From Myxococcales bacterium (GTDB lineage Bacteria > Myxococcota_A > Polyangia > Palsa-1104 > JAEUJZ01): DNA of 42,207 nucleotides. The stretch covers positions 1 to 42,207 of the forward strand of contig JAEUKA010000026.1 of assembly GCA_016794465.1 (NCBI GenBank). Reading direction: 5' to 3'. Below the pieces are notes generated by a model that searched no databases, had not been told where the DNA came from, and saw nothing but the letters and a program-made list of their open reading frames with translations. Shown here piece after piece: positions 32,284-41,215 of this stretch. Each line of letters opens with the position of its first letter. The stretch's first letter is position 1. The translations under genes and the position numbers were made by a program.

Positions 32284-32925
32284 ATGGCGACGACGACGCT
32301 CCGAACCTATACCTTCATCGATGCCCTTCAGCCGCAGCTGGCGAGCTTTATGGGCAAGACGGCGAAAGGCTTCCTGCCGGTGCCCGGTCAGGCCTCGCTG
32401 TTCGTCGAGATTGCCCCAGGCATCGCCATCAACCGCGTCACCGACGTGGCGCTGAAGGCGACCAAGGTTGCGCCGGCGCTGCAGGTGGTCGAGCGCGCGT
32501 ACGGACTGCTCGAGGTCCACGACTTTGATCAAGGGGAAGTTCGGCAGGCCGGCTCGGCGATTCTGGGACACCTTGGGCTCAAGGAAACCGATCGCTACAA
32601 GCCGCGTGTGCTGACGAGCCAGATCATCCGTGCGATCGAGCCGTACCAGGCGCAGATCATCAACCGCAACTCACAGGGAATGATGATCCTGCCCGGTCAG
32701 TCGCTGTTCATTCTCGAGACGGAGCCGGCGGGTTATGTCGCTTTTGCCGCCAACGAGGCCGAAAAAGCCGCGCGCATCTTCCTCGTCTCGGTGACTCCGT
32801 ACGGCGCTTTTGGTCGGCTGTACCTGTCCGGTCCCGAGGCTGAGATCGATGCCGCCGCAGCTGCAGCGACGGCTGCACTCGAGTCCATCGACGGCAAGCA
32901 GTTTGACAAGTTTGTAGACAAGTAA
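32284..32925 (+). CDS. Microcompartment shell protein, tandem-domain BMC-T (stacking type)
   Basis: This is a 213-residue protein from ATG 32284; an earlier TTG at 32245 is less likely. It has two BMC-like halves, typical of pseudo-hexameric trimers: [20 protein letters not shown] ... [20 protein letters not shown] and [20 protein letters not shown] with [20 protein letters not shown]. From memory it closely resembles the double-stacking BMC-T proteins of Haliangium ochraceum. Such trimers form large gated pores in the shell. It is the first gene of the five-gene locus. Confidence 0.88.
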   Translation: MATTTLRTYTFIDALQPQLASFMGKTAKGFLPVPGQASLFVEIAPGIAINRVTDVALKATKVAPALQVVERAYGLLEVHDFDQGEVRQAGSAILGHLGLKETDRYKPRVLTSQIIRAIEPYQAQIINRNSQGMMILPGQSLFILETEPAGYVAFAANEAEKAARIFLVSVTPYGAFGRLYLSGPEAEIDAAAAAATAALESIDGKQFDKFVDK

Positions 32926-32988
32926 CCAATCGATCCTGGGGCTCGCGCGGCGGGCCACCCGGACGAGCACGAACAAGAGGGTACGAAA

Positions 32989-33282
32989 ATGGCTGATGCG
33001 CTTGGAATGATCGAAACCAAAGGTTTTGTCGGCATGGTCGAGGCGGCCGATGCGATGGTGAAGGCCGCTCGGGTGGAGCTGGTCGGCTACGAGAGGATCG
33101 GCGGCGGCTACGTGACCGCGATCGTTCGTGGCGATGTCGCTGCCGTCAAAGCCGCCACCGAGGCGGGTCAGCGTGCTGCGGAGCGCGTGGGTGAGCTTGT
33201 CTCGGTCCATGTCATTCCGCGTCCGCACCAAAACATCGATCTGGTGCTTCCGCTCGGTCGCACCTCGACGGCGAGCAAGTAG
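32989..33282 (+). CDS. Microcompartment shell hexamer, BMC-H
   Basis: This 97-residue protein begins [20 protein letters not shown]. It has the classic single-domain BMC fold: [40 protein letters not shown] and HVIPRPH near the C-terminus. The GGG in the third loop lines the hexamer pore. It is nearly the same as the recalled H. ochraceum BMC-H that forms the facets of its shell. A GAGGGTACGAAA ribosome-binding site precedes ATG 32989. Confidence 0.95.
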   Translation: MADALGMIETKGFVGMVEAADAMVKAARVELVGYERIGGGYVTAIVRGDVAAVKAATEAGQRAAERVGELVSVHVIPRPHQNIDLVLPLGRTSTASK

Positions 33283-33288
33283 GCTGTC

Positions 33289-33588
33289 ATGGTCCTCGGT
33301 TTGGTGGTCGGCACCGTCGTGTCCACCCGCAAAGAGGCGGAGCTTGCCAGCCTGACATTTCTGCTGGTAAAGCCCTGCGATGCTGCGGGTCAACCGACGA
33401 CAGCGGCGCCAGTGGTGGCCGTCGATGCGGTCGGTGCTGGCGTTGGTGAGGTCGTGCTGTATGCCTCGGGTTCATCGGCACGGCAGACCCAGGTCACCAA
33501 GGATCGTCCCGTCGATGCGACCATCATGGCGATCGTCGATATGGTCGAAACCGACGGGAACCTTCGTTATCAGAAAAACCCCGCATAG
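33289..33588 (+). CDS. Microcompartment pentameric vertex protein, BMC-P (EutN/CcmL type)
   Basis: This 99-residue protein has the EutN/CcmL beta-barrel signature: [48 protein letters not shown] and ARQT, then DATIMAIVD. Pentamers of this family cap the vertices of the shell. It begins six bases after the BMC-H stop, so the shell facet and vertex genes are translated together. Length is normal for the family. Confidence 0.95.
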   Translation: MVLGLVVGTVVSTRKEAELASLTFLLVKPCDAAGQPTTAAPVVAVDAVGAGVGEVVLYASGSSARQTQVTKDRPVDATIMAIVDMVETDGNLRYQKNPA

Positions 33589-33667
33589 CTTGCGCCGAGC
33601 CGGTGTTCGAGCCGGCTGCGCCTGAGCCGATGACTTCACCGGCTCTTCTACCCAAGAGGACTTGGCC

Positions 33668-35191
33668 GTGCAGGTTGACGAGAAGCGCATCCAAGAGATC
33701 GTCGATAAGGTGCTTTTGCGTCTCTCTCCCGAGGCGATGAAGACACCTGCCGAGGCGGTGATGAAGGCCGCCGAGACGGGCAAGCCAAGCACCGGTACCT
33801 CGCAGCGCCCCGGTGGTTTTGTGCCGCCGCACCTGCGACAGGGGGGTAGCGCGCCGAAGCGAGCCGAGGTGCGCATTCCGAAGGGCAGCCACGGGCTGTT
33901 TGCGGACATCGATGCAGCGACGGCGGCGGCGAAGAAGGCGTTTGAGGCGTACACGAGCACACCCCTGGCGACCCGAGAGCGGATGGTCGCAGCGATGCGC
34001 AAGGTGACGCTCGACAACGTCCAGGCGCTGTCAGAGTACGCAGTGGCCGAGACAGGGCTGGGGCGGGTCGAGGACAAGATCAAGAAAAACACCCTGGTGG
34101 CGACGAAGACACCGGGACCAGAGATCCTTCGTCCGACGGCATTTACCGGCGATCACGGCCTGACGGTGCTCGACCGCGCGGCGTACGGGATCATCGGTGC
34201 GATCACTCCGACGACGAACGCGACCGAGACGATCATCAACAACGGCATCGGCATGCTGTCCGGCGGCAACGCGGTCGTCTTCAATACCCATCCGTCGGCG
34301 TGGCGGGTCTGTGCGTGGTTTATCCACCTGCTCAACGAGGCGATTGTCCAGGCCGGCGGGCCGAGTAGCTTGCTGTGTAGCGTCGCCGAGCCGAGCATCG
34401 AGAGCGCGCAGAAGATGATGACCCACAAGGGCATCCGGCTGCTGGCGGTCACCGGCGGTGGTGCGGTGGTGAAGGCGGCGATGACCTCGGGCAAGCGGGC
34501 GATTGCTGCTGGGCCGGGCAATCCACCGGCAGTGGTCGACGAGACAGCACGAATCGACATCGCGGCGCGCGGCATCATCGAGGGCGCGTCGATCGACAAC
34601 AACATCGTCTGCGTGGCGGAAAAAGAGATCTGCGCCGTCGGGAAGATCGCTGACAGCCTCAAGGCCGAGCTACAGCGACTGGGCTGCTATCAGCTCAGCG
34701 ACCGGCAGGTGCGCGATCTGGAGAAGCTGATTCTCGACGGGGATCACGTCAACAAAGACTGGGTCGGCAAGAACGCCTCGGTGATTGGTCGACAGATCGG
34801 CATCCATGTTCCCGACGAGTGTCGCTTGCTGTTCGCAGAGCTTCCCGAAGAGCATCCGTTTGTGCAGCACGAGCTGCTGATGCCGGTCATCGGTATGGTG
34901 CGCTATCCCGACGTGGCGGCGGCGATCGCTGGGGCGGTGCGCTGCGAGCATGGCTTTGGGCATACGGCGGTGATGTACTCGCAGAACATTGAGGCGCTGT
35001 CGGCGATGGCGCGCACAGCGAACGTGTCGATTTTTGTGAAGAACGGCTCGAGCCTGGCTGGGCTTGGCTACGGCGGCGAGGGATATACCTCGTTTACGAT
35101 TGCTTCACCGACGGGCGAGGGCATGACGACGGCGCTTAACTTCACTCGCGAGCGGCGCTGCACCATGAAAGACGCCTTTCGCTTCGTGTAG
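33668..35191 (+). CDS. CoA-acylating aldehyde dehydrogenase of the microcompartment
   Basis: This is a 507-residue protein from GTG 33668, which has AGAGGA seven bases upstream (TTG 33662 is possible). The N-terminus RIQEIVDKVLLRL is an amphipathic helix like known microcompartment targeting peptides, followed by a flexible linker. The enzyme body has AAYGIIGAITPTTNATETII, LAVTGGGAVVKAAM, and AAGPGNPPAVVDETARIDIA, with the nucleophile in DNNIVCVAEKE. This matches PduP/EutE-type dehydrogenases making acyl-CoA from an aldehyde with NAD+ and CoA. It is the only enzyme in the locus, so the aldehyde source is not encoded here. Confidence 0.88.
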   Translation: MQVDEKRIQEIVDKVLLRLSPEAMKTPAEAVMKAAETGKPSTGTSQRPGGFVPPHLRQGGSAPKRAEVRIPKGSHGLFADIDAATAAAKKAFEAYTSTPLATRERMVAAMRKVTLDNVQALSEYAVAETGLGRVEDKIKKNTLVATKTPGPEILRPTAFTGDHGLTVLDRAAYGIIGAITPTTNATETIINNGIGMLSGGNAVVFNTHPSAWRVCAWFIHLLNEAIVQAGGPSSLLCSVAEPSIESAQKMMTHKGIRLLAVTGGGAVVKAAMTSGKRAIAAGPGNPPAVVDETARIDIAARGIIEGASIDNNIVCVAEKEICAVGKIADSLKAELQRLGCYQLSDRQVRDLEKLILDGDHVNKDWVGKNASVIGRQIGIHVPDECRLLFAELPEEHPFVQHELLMPVIGMVRYPDVAAAIAGAVRCEHGFGHTAVMYSQNIEALSAMARTANVSIFVKNGSSLAGLGYGGEGYTSFTIASPTGEGMTTALNFTRERRCTMKDAFRFV

Positions 35192-35215
35192 CCTAAGGGT
35201 CCGGAGTCTTTTCAC

Positions 35216-35806
35216 TTGGGTCCACTGCGCACAGGTCAGGCCGAGCATGTCGTCGCAACGGGGCCGGCACTGGGGCTGTTGGAGCTGCAGTCGATCGCGC
35301 GCGGGGTCACCGTCGCTGATGCACTGGTCAAGCGGGCGGCGGTGCAGCTGCATCTGAACCGTCCGGTGTCGCCGGGCAAGCATCTGGTGCTGTGCAGTGG
35401 CGAGGTTGCCGAGGTGGAAGAAGCGATGCAGGCGGGGCGGGTGCAGGCCGGCTCGTCGCTGTGTGATGAGCTATTGCTGACCTTGGTCCACGACGAAGTG
35501 CTGGCGGTGCTGCGTCGGAAGGTCAAGCTGCCGCTGTCGGAAGAGCTGTCGCTTGGGATTGTCGAGACGCTGAGTGCGGCCTCGACGCTGCGTGGGGCTG
35601 ATGCGGCGTGTAAGGTGGCCGAGGTGCGGCTTCACGAGCTGCGGCTTTGTGACGGGCTCGGTGGCAAAGGCTTTGCGATCCTCGTCGGCGAGCAAGACAT
35701 GGTGGAAGCGGCGCTGGCGACGGTCGAGAGCGTCCTTCTGCCGGGGCTGCTGCTCTCGGTCGAGCTGATCGCGCGGCCGCACCCAGACCTGCTCCTGTCG
35801 CTATAG
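35216..35806 (+). CDS. Microcompartment shell trimer, second BMC-T
   Basis: This 196-residue protein starts at TTG 35216 after GGAG. It has two BMC halves: ALGLLELQSIARGVTVADAL ... HLVLCSGEVAEVEEAMQAG and LGIVETLSAASTLRGADAAC ... FAILVGEQDMVEAALATVE. It resembles the single-layer BMC-T1 of H. ochraceum rather than the stacking type at 32284. With the other genes the locus supplies all three shell classes. A strong hairpin follows its stop. Confidence 0.85.
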   Translation: MGPLRTGQAEHVVATGPALGLLELQSIARGVTVADALVKRAAVQLHLNRPVSPGKHLVLCSGEVAEVEEAMQAGRVQAGSSLCDELLLTLVHDEVLAVLRRKVKLPLSEELSLGIVETLSAASTLRGADAACKVAEVRLHELRLCDGLGGKGFAILVGEQDMVEAALATVESVLLPGLLLSVELIARPHPDLLLSL

Positions 35807-35827
35807 GAACTTACTCCAACAAGTTCC
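35806..35827 (+). terminator. Hairpin after the microcompartment locus
   Basis: GGAACTT (35806-35812) pairs perfectly with AAGTTCC (35821-35827) across an 8-base loop. It begins at the last base of the BMC-T stop codon. There is no T-tract, so Rho-independent termination is uncertain, but the position marks the end of the operon. The following 180 bases to the sucB stop hold no gene. Confidence 0.45.
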
Positions 35828-36010
35828 CAGCAGGTAGAGCTGCTGCTTGCTGTGCCACACAGTGGGCTGATGTACGCCCCTGTGCGCCAGCGAAAATTTT
35901 GCTAGAGGTCCGTCCGTCGATAGACCGATCGGTCGTCGCTGGTGCGTGAATTTGACGACCAGGGCGACCAATATGAAGTGTGCGAGATGTCTAATATTGT
36001 GGGGAGCTGA

Positions 36011-37219
36011 CTACAGGCCGAGGAGGAGCTTTTCGGGGGACTCGAGGCGGTCTTTGACGCGAACCAGGAACGACACTGCCTCGCGACCATCGACGACGCG
36101 GTGATCGTAGGACAGCGCGATGTACATCATCGGACGAATCTCGATGTTGTCACCGACGGCAATCGGGCGACGGATGATGTTGTGCATCCCGAGGATTCCG
36201 GTCTGCGGCATGTTGAGCAGCGGCGTGCTCATCATCGAGCCGTAGACTCCGCCGTTCGAGATGCTGAACGTCCCGCCCGCCAGATCCGAAAGCTGCAGCT
36301 TGTTGTCTTTGGCCTTCAGCGCCAGCGCGGCGATGCCTTTTTCGATCTCGGCCAGGCTCAGCCTGTCGACACTGCGCAGCACCGGCACCACCAGTCCCTT
36401 GCCACTGCCGACGGCAATTCCGAAGTCGTAGTGCTTCTTGTAGACGATCGCATCGCCGCGTAGCTCGGCGTTCAGGCCCGGGTACTCACGCAGCGCTTCG
36501 GCGCAGGCCCGGACGAAGAACGACATGAAGCCGAGCTTGGTGCCGTGCTTTTTGACGAACTCGTCTTGGAACTTGCTGCGCAGCGCCTGGATGAAGCTCA
36601 TGTCGACCTCGTTGAAGGTCGTTAGGATTGCGGCAGTGTGCTGGGCCTCGACGAGTCGCTCGGCAATGCGCTTCCGCAGCGGCGACAGGGGCACTACTTC
36701 CTCGGGTCCAGCGGCGACCGTGACGATGGCTGCTGGGGCGGGTGCGGGACGAACCGGAGCGACGGGCGGGGCAGCGGCGACCGTGCTGGGATCGACGCCT
36801 TGCTCACGCAGGAGCTTGCGGGTGTTCGGAGTCAGCGCCGGTCGGGCAGTTGCCGCCGTCGCTGGTGGGGCCACCGGGGCAGCTGCCGTCGGTGCGGGAG
36901 TCGCGGTTGCCGGCTTCGGGTCGCTTGGGGCTGGTGCTGCCGTCGGTGCTGCTGTCGGTGCTGCTGCGCTGCTCGGCTGCGCGCTCGGGTCGAGGCGACC
37001 AATCGAGGCTCCGACGCGAACCGAGGCGCCCACTTGGACCAGCTGCTCGACGAGAACTCCGGCGCTGGGCGCGGGCAGGGTGACGGTGACCTTGTCTGTC
37101 TCTAGCTCGGCCAGTGGATCGTCGACGTTGACCTTGGCTCCGACGGGCTTTAGCCACTTGGCAACCACGGCTTCCGAGATGGATTCCCCGAGGGGCGGAA
37201 TGATGAGTTCGATCGACAT
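36011..37219 (-). CDS. sucB: Dihydrolipoyl succinyltransferase, E2 of 2-oxoglutarate dehydrogenase
   Basis: This is a 402-residue protein. The N-terminal lipoyl domain has [17 protein letters not shown] with the lipoylated Lys at about 43. An Ala/Pro/Thr linker follows, then a peripheral-subunit-binding segment ([20 protein letters not shown]). The catalytic domain ends in [18 protein letters not shown] with the HxxxDG active site. It transfers the succinyl group to CoA in the TCA cycle. GAGGAAAG precedes its start. It lies 43 bases after sucA in the same direction. The E3 gene (lpd) is not in the window. Confidence 0.95.
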   Translation of the reverse strand: MSIELIIPPLGESISEAVVAKWLKPVGAKVNVDDPLAELETDKVTVTLPAPSAGVLVEQLVQVGASVRVGASIGRLDPSAQPSSAAAPTAAPTAAPAPSDPKPATATPAPTAAAPVAPPATAATARPALTPNTRKLLREQGVDPSTVAAAPPVAPVRPAPAPAAIVTVAAGPEEVVPLSPLRKRIAERLVEAQHTAAILTTFNEVDMSFIQALRSKFQDEFVKKHGTKLGFMSFFVRACAEALREYPGLNAELRGDAIVYKKHYDFGIAVGSGKGLVVPVLRSVDRLSLAEIEKGIAALALKAKDNKLQLSDLAGGTFSISNGGVYGSMMSTPLLNMPQTGILGMHNIIRRPIAVGDNIEIRPMMYIALSYDHRVVDGREAVSFLVRVKDRLESPEKLLLGL

Positions 37220-37262
37220 GTCGCTCTTTCCTCAGTCGGCACCGCGTCGGCGCCGTCAGGTG

Positions 37263-40043
37263 CTACGGGATGGGCGTCGCGAACGCCTCTTCCATCAGCT
37301 TTTTGTGCTCTAGGACGTGGGCTTTGTACGAGCCCGTCGCTGGACTGGCACTCTCGACGCGGCTGGCAAAGCGCAGTGTGACGCCATTTGGCAAAAGCGC
37401 CGACAGCCGTGGGGCGATGAACGACTGCGCGCCCATGTTGGCCGGCTCCTCTTGCACCCACACGACCTCACGGGCGGCGGGAAACTGGGCCAACAGCGAC
37501 GAGAGCTCGCCTGCGCGGAACGGATACAGCTGCTCAATTCGGCACAGCGCCGTCTCCGCATCGGCGCGCCGCTTTCGCTCGTCGACGAGATCGTAGTAGA
37601 TCTTGCCTGCGCACAGCATCACCCGACGGACCTGGCTGCCGGTGACTTTGCTGTCGCCGATGACACACTGGAACCGACCCTCGGACAGCTCGGTCAGCGT
37701 CGAGGTGGCCGCCGGATGCCGCAGCAGGCTCTTGGGCGACATCACCACCAGCGGCTTGCGCCACGGACGCTTCACTTGCCGTCGCAGAAGGTGAAAATAC
37801 TGGGCCGGCGAGGTCGGATACACCACCTGGAGGTTGTCCTCGGCGCACAGCTGCAAAAACCGCTCGAAGCGGGCACTCGAGTGCTCTGGCCCTTGGCCTT
37901 CATAGCCGTGCGGCAGCAGCATGGTCAGTCCCGACAGCCGTCGCCACTTGTCCTCGGCGGAGCTTATAAACTGATCGAGAATGACCTGCGCACCATTGAC
38001 AAAGTCGCCGAACTGTGCCTCCCACATCACCAGCGCATCGGGATAGTCGAGGCTGAAGCCGTATTCCAGGCCCAGCACCGCCGCTTCCGACAGCAGGCTG
38101 TCGTAGACCTGAAACACCCCTTGCTGCGAGGGATCGTCCGTCAGATGACACAGCGGGGTAAACCGCTCGCCGGTGCGATAGCTGGTCAGCACGGCGTGAC
38201 GCTGACTGAAGGTGCCGCGCCGCGAGTCTTGCCCCGTCAGTCGCACCATCACCCCTTCGAGGAGCAGCGATCCAAACGCCAGCTGCTCGGCCATACCCCA
38301 GTCGAGCGCTTGCTCGCCGCGTCCCATCGCCGCCCGCAGGTGAAGCAGGCGCTCAATCTTCGGGTGGGGCGTGAAGTCCTTTGGCACCGTCGACAGCCGC
38401 TCGGCAATCCGTGCCAGGTCACTGCGCGATATTTTTGTCTCGGTATCTTCGACGGTGTGGTCCGGCCCGCCTTGGTAGCCACGCCACACACCATCACCGG
38501 CATTGACCGTCGGACGCTCCGAGGCTGACTTCGCCGCTGCCAGCTCCAGCTCGAGCTCGGCCTGCTTGCGGGCGACCATCGCGTCGGCTTCGCTCTGCGG
38601 CAGCACCCCGCGCTCGGCCAGGCTCTTCGCATAGAGCGCTCGCACCGACGCCAGCTTCTCGATGCGCTGATACATCAGCGGCTGGGTAAAGCCGGGCTCG
38701 TCGGATTCGTTGTGGCCGTAGCGACGGTAACAGACCAGATCGAGCACCACATCGCAGCCAAACTCGCGCTGATAGTCGAGGAGCAGCTCGACCGCGTGGA
38801 TCACTGCCTCGGGATCGTGACCATTGACGTGCAGGATCGGCGTCGGGAGCAGCTTGGCGACATCGGTGCAGTAGCGCGTCGATCGCGAGTCGCTCGGGTC
38901 GGTGGTAAAGCCAATCTGGTTGTTGACGATGACGTGGAAGGTCCCGCCCGTCTCATAAGCTGGCAGTCCCGACAGTGCCAGCGTCTCGGTCACCAGGCCC
39001 TGACCGGCAAACGCCGCGTCGCCGTGGACCAGTACCCCGAGCACCTGCCGCCGCTCGACATCGCCCAGGCGCTGCTGCTTGGCGCGGACGCGACCGACCA
39101 CCACCGGATTGACTGCCTCGAGGTGGCTCGGGTTAAACGCCAGCGACAGGTGCAGGGTGTGGCCCTGACGGGTCGTAAACTCCGTCGAGTAGCCCATGTG
39201 GTACTTCACGTCGCCCGAGCCCATCACCGTCTCGGCTTGAATGTCCTCGAACTCCGCGAACAGCTGCCGAGGCTGCTTGCCGAGCAGGTTCGACAGCACG
39301 TTCAGCCGCCCTCGGTGGGCCATGCCGATCAGGCCCTGCGAAACCCCACGGTCGCCGGCCAGCTGAAACAGATAGTCGAGCAGTGGAATCAGCGTCTGCC
39401 CCCCTTCGAGAGAGAAGCGCTTGGCACCGACGTACTTGGTGTGAAGAAACTGCTCCAGGATCTCCGCGTCGGCAAGCCGGCGCAGGATGTGGATTTGCTC
39501 GTCGCGACTGTGGGCAAAGCGGTTCTTCCGGCCTTCCAGTCGATCGAGAATGAACTGACGACGGGTGGTGTCGTCGATGTGCATGATCTCCGCGCCGATG
39601 CTGCCGCTGTAGACCGTACGAAGGTGCGCGATGATGGTTCCCACCGTCGAGCCATCCGGCACGCCCGCCACCCGAATGCCGCGCACCGGCTTGTCGAGGT
39701 CGGCGGCGGTCAGCTGATGGAACGACGGATCGAGCTCGGGGTTGCCTTCGGGCTCCGTCAGATCCAGTGGATCGAGCCGCGCCGCCAAGTGACCGTAGCG
39801 ACGATAAGCCGCGATCAAGCTCAAGACGCGATAGGGCAGCGTCTCCCCGGGGGTTTCCGTCGCTGTCGAGCCGGTCGGCGGAGGCGATGCGCTCTCGTCC
39901 GTCGTTACTTCGCCACTTTGCAGCAGCGCCGCGAAGCTTGGCTCGACGGCGGCAGGTGATTTTTGCGAAAGCTCATACTGTTCATCAAGGTATCGAAGGT
40001 TGGCCCCGAGGAGGCCGACCAGCTGTAGATCCGAAGCTTGCAT
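37263..40043 (-). CDS. sucA: 2-oxoglutarate dehydrogenase E1 component
   Basis: This 926-residue thiamine-diphosphate enzyme decarboxylates 2-oxoglutarate and passes the succinyl group to E2. The N-terminus (YLDEQYELSQKSPAAVEPSF) is the E1o-type docking segment. Further motifs are GMAHRGRLNVLSNLLGK, YHMGYSTEF, the cofactor motif GDAAFAGQGLVTETLALSGL ... VNNQIGFTTDP, and the C-terminal region HGYEGQGPEHSSARFERFLQ. Length is normal. With sucB it forms an operon. It is an essential housekeeping enzyme in most respiring bacteria and therefore odd on a small circle. Confidence 0.96.
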   Translation of the reverse strand: MQASDLQLVGLLGANLRYLDEQYELSQKSPAAVEPSFAALLQSGEVTTDESASPPPTGSTATETPGETLPYRVLSLIAAYRRYGHLAARLDPLDLTEPEGNPELDPSFHQLTAADLDKPVRGIRVAGVPDGSTVGTIIAHLRTVYSGSIGAEIMHIDDTTRRQFILDRLEGRKNRFAHSRDEQIHILRRLADAEILEQFLHTKYVGAKRFSLEGGQTLIPLLDYLFQLAGDRGVSQGLIGMAHRGRLNVLSNLLGKQPRQLFAEFEDIQAETVMGSGDVKYHMGYSTEFTTRQGHTLHLSLAFNPSHLEAVNPVVVGRVRAKQQRLGDVERRQVLGVLVHGDAAFAGQGLVTETLALSGLPAYETGGTFHVIVNNQIGFTTDPSDSRSTRYCTDVAKLLPTPILHVNGHDPEAVIHAVELLLDYQREFGCDVVLDLVCYRRYGHNESDEPGFTQPLMYQRIEKLASVRALYAKSLAERGVLPQSEADAMVARKQAELELELAAAKSASERPTVNAGDGVWRGYQGGPDHTVEDTETKISRSDLARIAERLSTVPKDFTPHPKIERLLHLRAAMGRGEQALDWGMAEQLAFGSLLLEGVMVRLTGQDSRRGTFSQRHAVLTSYRTGERFTPLCHLTDDPSQQGVFQVYDSLLSEAAVLGLEYGFSLDYPDALVMWEAQFGDFVNGAQVILDQFISSAEDKWRRLSGLTMLLPHGYEGQGPEHSSARFERFLQLCAEDNLQVVYPTSPAQYFHLLRRQVKRPWRKPLVVMSPKSLLRHPAATSTLTELSEGRFQCVIGDSKVTGSQVRRVMLCAGKIYYDLVDERKRRADAETALCRIEQLYPFRAGELSSLLAQFPAAREVVWVQEEPANMGAQSFIAPRLSALLPNGVTLRFASRVESASPATGSYKAHVLEHKKLMEEAFATPIP

Positions 40044-40278
40044 GGTAGGTTTTGCTCACACGGGCATACCCGCGACCTGCGCTCATGCCCGACTGCAACG
40101 AAGGATACTCGGAAGGACCGCTCGGGTAAACGGCTGCGACTCGGCTGTCCATACGATGCCGCCGCCATCCTCGGAGAGTCAGGCCACTGACCCGCAGCGA
40201 CCCCTTGCCCTCTGCTGGCTGCTTGATCAACACTCCGCGCCGCTGAGGCCACAAGAGCCTCCGTAGGAGAACCGAATC

Positions 40279-40707
40279 ATGAGCGATCCAGAAGCGCTCG
40301 GGCAGACGCTGGCCACCGTCAACGCTGGGCTCAACAGCCTGAGTGCGGTGTTTCTGCTCGCCGGCTACGGCTTTGCCAAGGCCCACAAGCCCGCAGCGCA
40401 CAAGAAGTGCATGATGGCCGCCCTCGCTGTCTCGGCGGTGTTCCTGGTCTGCTACCTGACGCGCTTCTGGCTGACCGGTGCGCACCGCTATTCCGGGGAT
40501 GGACCCCTGCGGATCATCTACTTTGGGATGCTGTTTTCCCATATGACACTCGCGGCGGCGACTCCGCCTCTGGCGCTGCGGGCGGCGTGGCTGGCGAGTC
40601 ACGGTCGCATCGACGAACACCGGCGGCTGGTTCGTTATGCCTGGCCGGTGTGGCTGTATGTCTCGGTGACTGGCGTGCTCGTCTATCTGATGCTCTATCA
40701 TGTCTAG
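40279..40707 (+). CDS. DUF420 (CtaM-like) membrane protein
   Basis: This 142-residue protein starts after TAGGAGAACCGAATC. It has four hydrophobic helices (SLSAVFLLAGYGFA, CMMAALAVSAVFLVCYLTRF, IIYFGMLFSHMTLAAATPPL, YAWPVWLYVSVTGVLVYLML) and conserved His residues (HKK, SHM, EHRRLVRYAWP), as in DUF420 proteins linked to assembly of cytochrome c oxidase. The kinase 1 N-half starts 26 bases downstream and may be co-transcribed. It is divergent from sucA across 235 bases. Confidence 0.85.
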   Translation: MSDPEALGQTLATVNAGLNSLSAVFLLAGYGFAKAHKPAAHKKCMMAALAVSAVFLVCYLTRFWLTGAHRYSGDGPLRIIYFGMLFSHMTLAAATPPLALRAAWLASHGRIDEHRRLVRYAWPVWLYVSVTGVLVYLMLYHV

Positions 40708-40733
40708 ACCTTCGGACTTGGAAGAGAGACAAC

Positions 40734-41146
40734 ATGGCGATGCTCGAAGAAAATGCGGTGATTGGTCCGTATCGGATCATCCGCAAGCTGGGGCAGGGCG
40801 GAATGGGCGCGGTCTACGAGGCGCTCCATCAGTCGCTGGGGCGGCATGTCGCGATCAAGGTCTTGCATCCCGAGGTCGCTCGCAACGAAGAGTTCGCGAT
40901 CCGCTTTGCCAACGAGGCGCGGGCCAGCAACATCGTCGACCATCCCGACGTGGTTCAGATCACTGATCACGGTCAGCTCCCCGACGGCATTCCCTACATT
41001 GTGATGGAGTACTTGAAGGGCGAGTCACTCGGGCACCGCATCGAGCACCTCGGCGGGCCGATGAATCCGTCGGAGGTCGCGTTCCTCGCCCTGCAAATGG
41101 CCGATGTCCTCTCCGTCGCCCACGCCAGAGGAATCATCCATAGAGA
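40734..41146 (+). pseudogene. Ser/Thr kinase 1, N-terminal half (interrupted by E1 at HRD)
   Basis: It starts at ATG 40734 (ATG 40740 possible). The ATP-binding lobe has YRIIRKLGQGGMGAVYEALH and HVAIKVLHPE, with the ATP-binding Lys at about 42. It continues through YIVMEYLKGESL to AHARGIIHR at residue 137. The next codon would be the catalytic Asp; instead GA is followed by E1 sequence, the frame runs on as EAYVISKVCF and stops at 41267. The kinase therefore cannot be active. The rest resumes at 12324. Confidence 0.9.
41144..41146. other. E1 left attachment junction (crossover AGA)
   Basis: AGA (last base of His-Arg codon region plus GA of the Asp codon) is shared with 12323-12325. Leftward is kinase; rightward, from 41147, is E1 (AGCTTACGTAATC). 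Confidence 0.8.
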
Positions 41147-41164
41147 AGCTTACGTAATCTCTAA

Positions 41165-41215
41165 GGTTTGTTTCCACGTTGGCCACTTGGGGCCACAGCG
41201 ACGGAGAAACAAACC
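41165..41215 (+). promoter_or_regulatory. Inverted repeat in the recombinase leader, ending at the start codon
   Basis: GGTTTGTTTC (41165-41174) pairs perfectly with GAAACAAACC (41206-41215), directly before ATG 41216; the ribosome-binding site GGAGA (41204-41208) overlaps the right arm. An inner pair TGGCC/GGCCA (41180-41184, 41191-41195) can extend the fold. In the RNA this would hide the ribosome-binding site; in DNA it could be a dimer-binding site or part of the attachment site. Which it is cannot be told here. Confidence 0.5.

Noticed and set aside
37317..39959. Long plus-strand frames opposite sucA
   Set aside because: Antisense shadows of a well-conserved enzyme gene.
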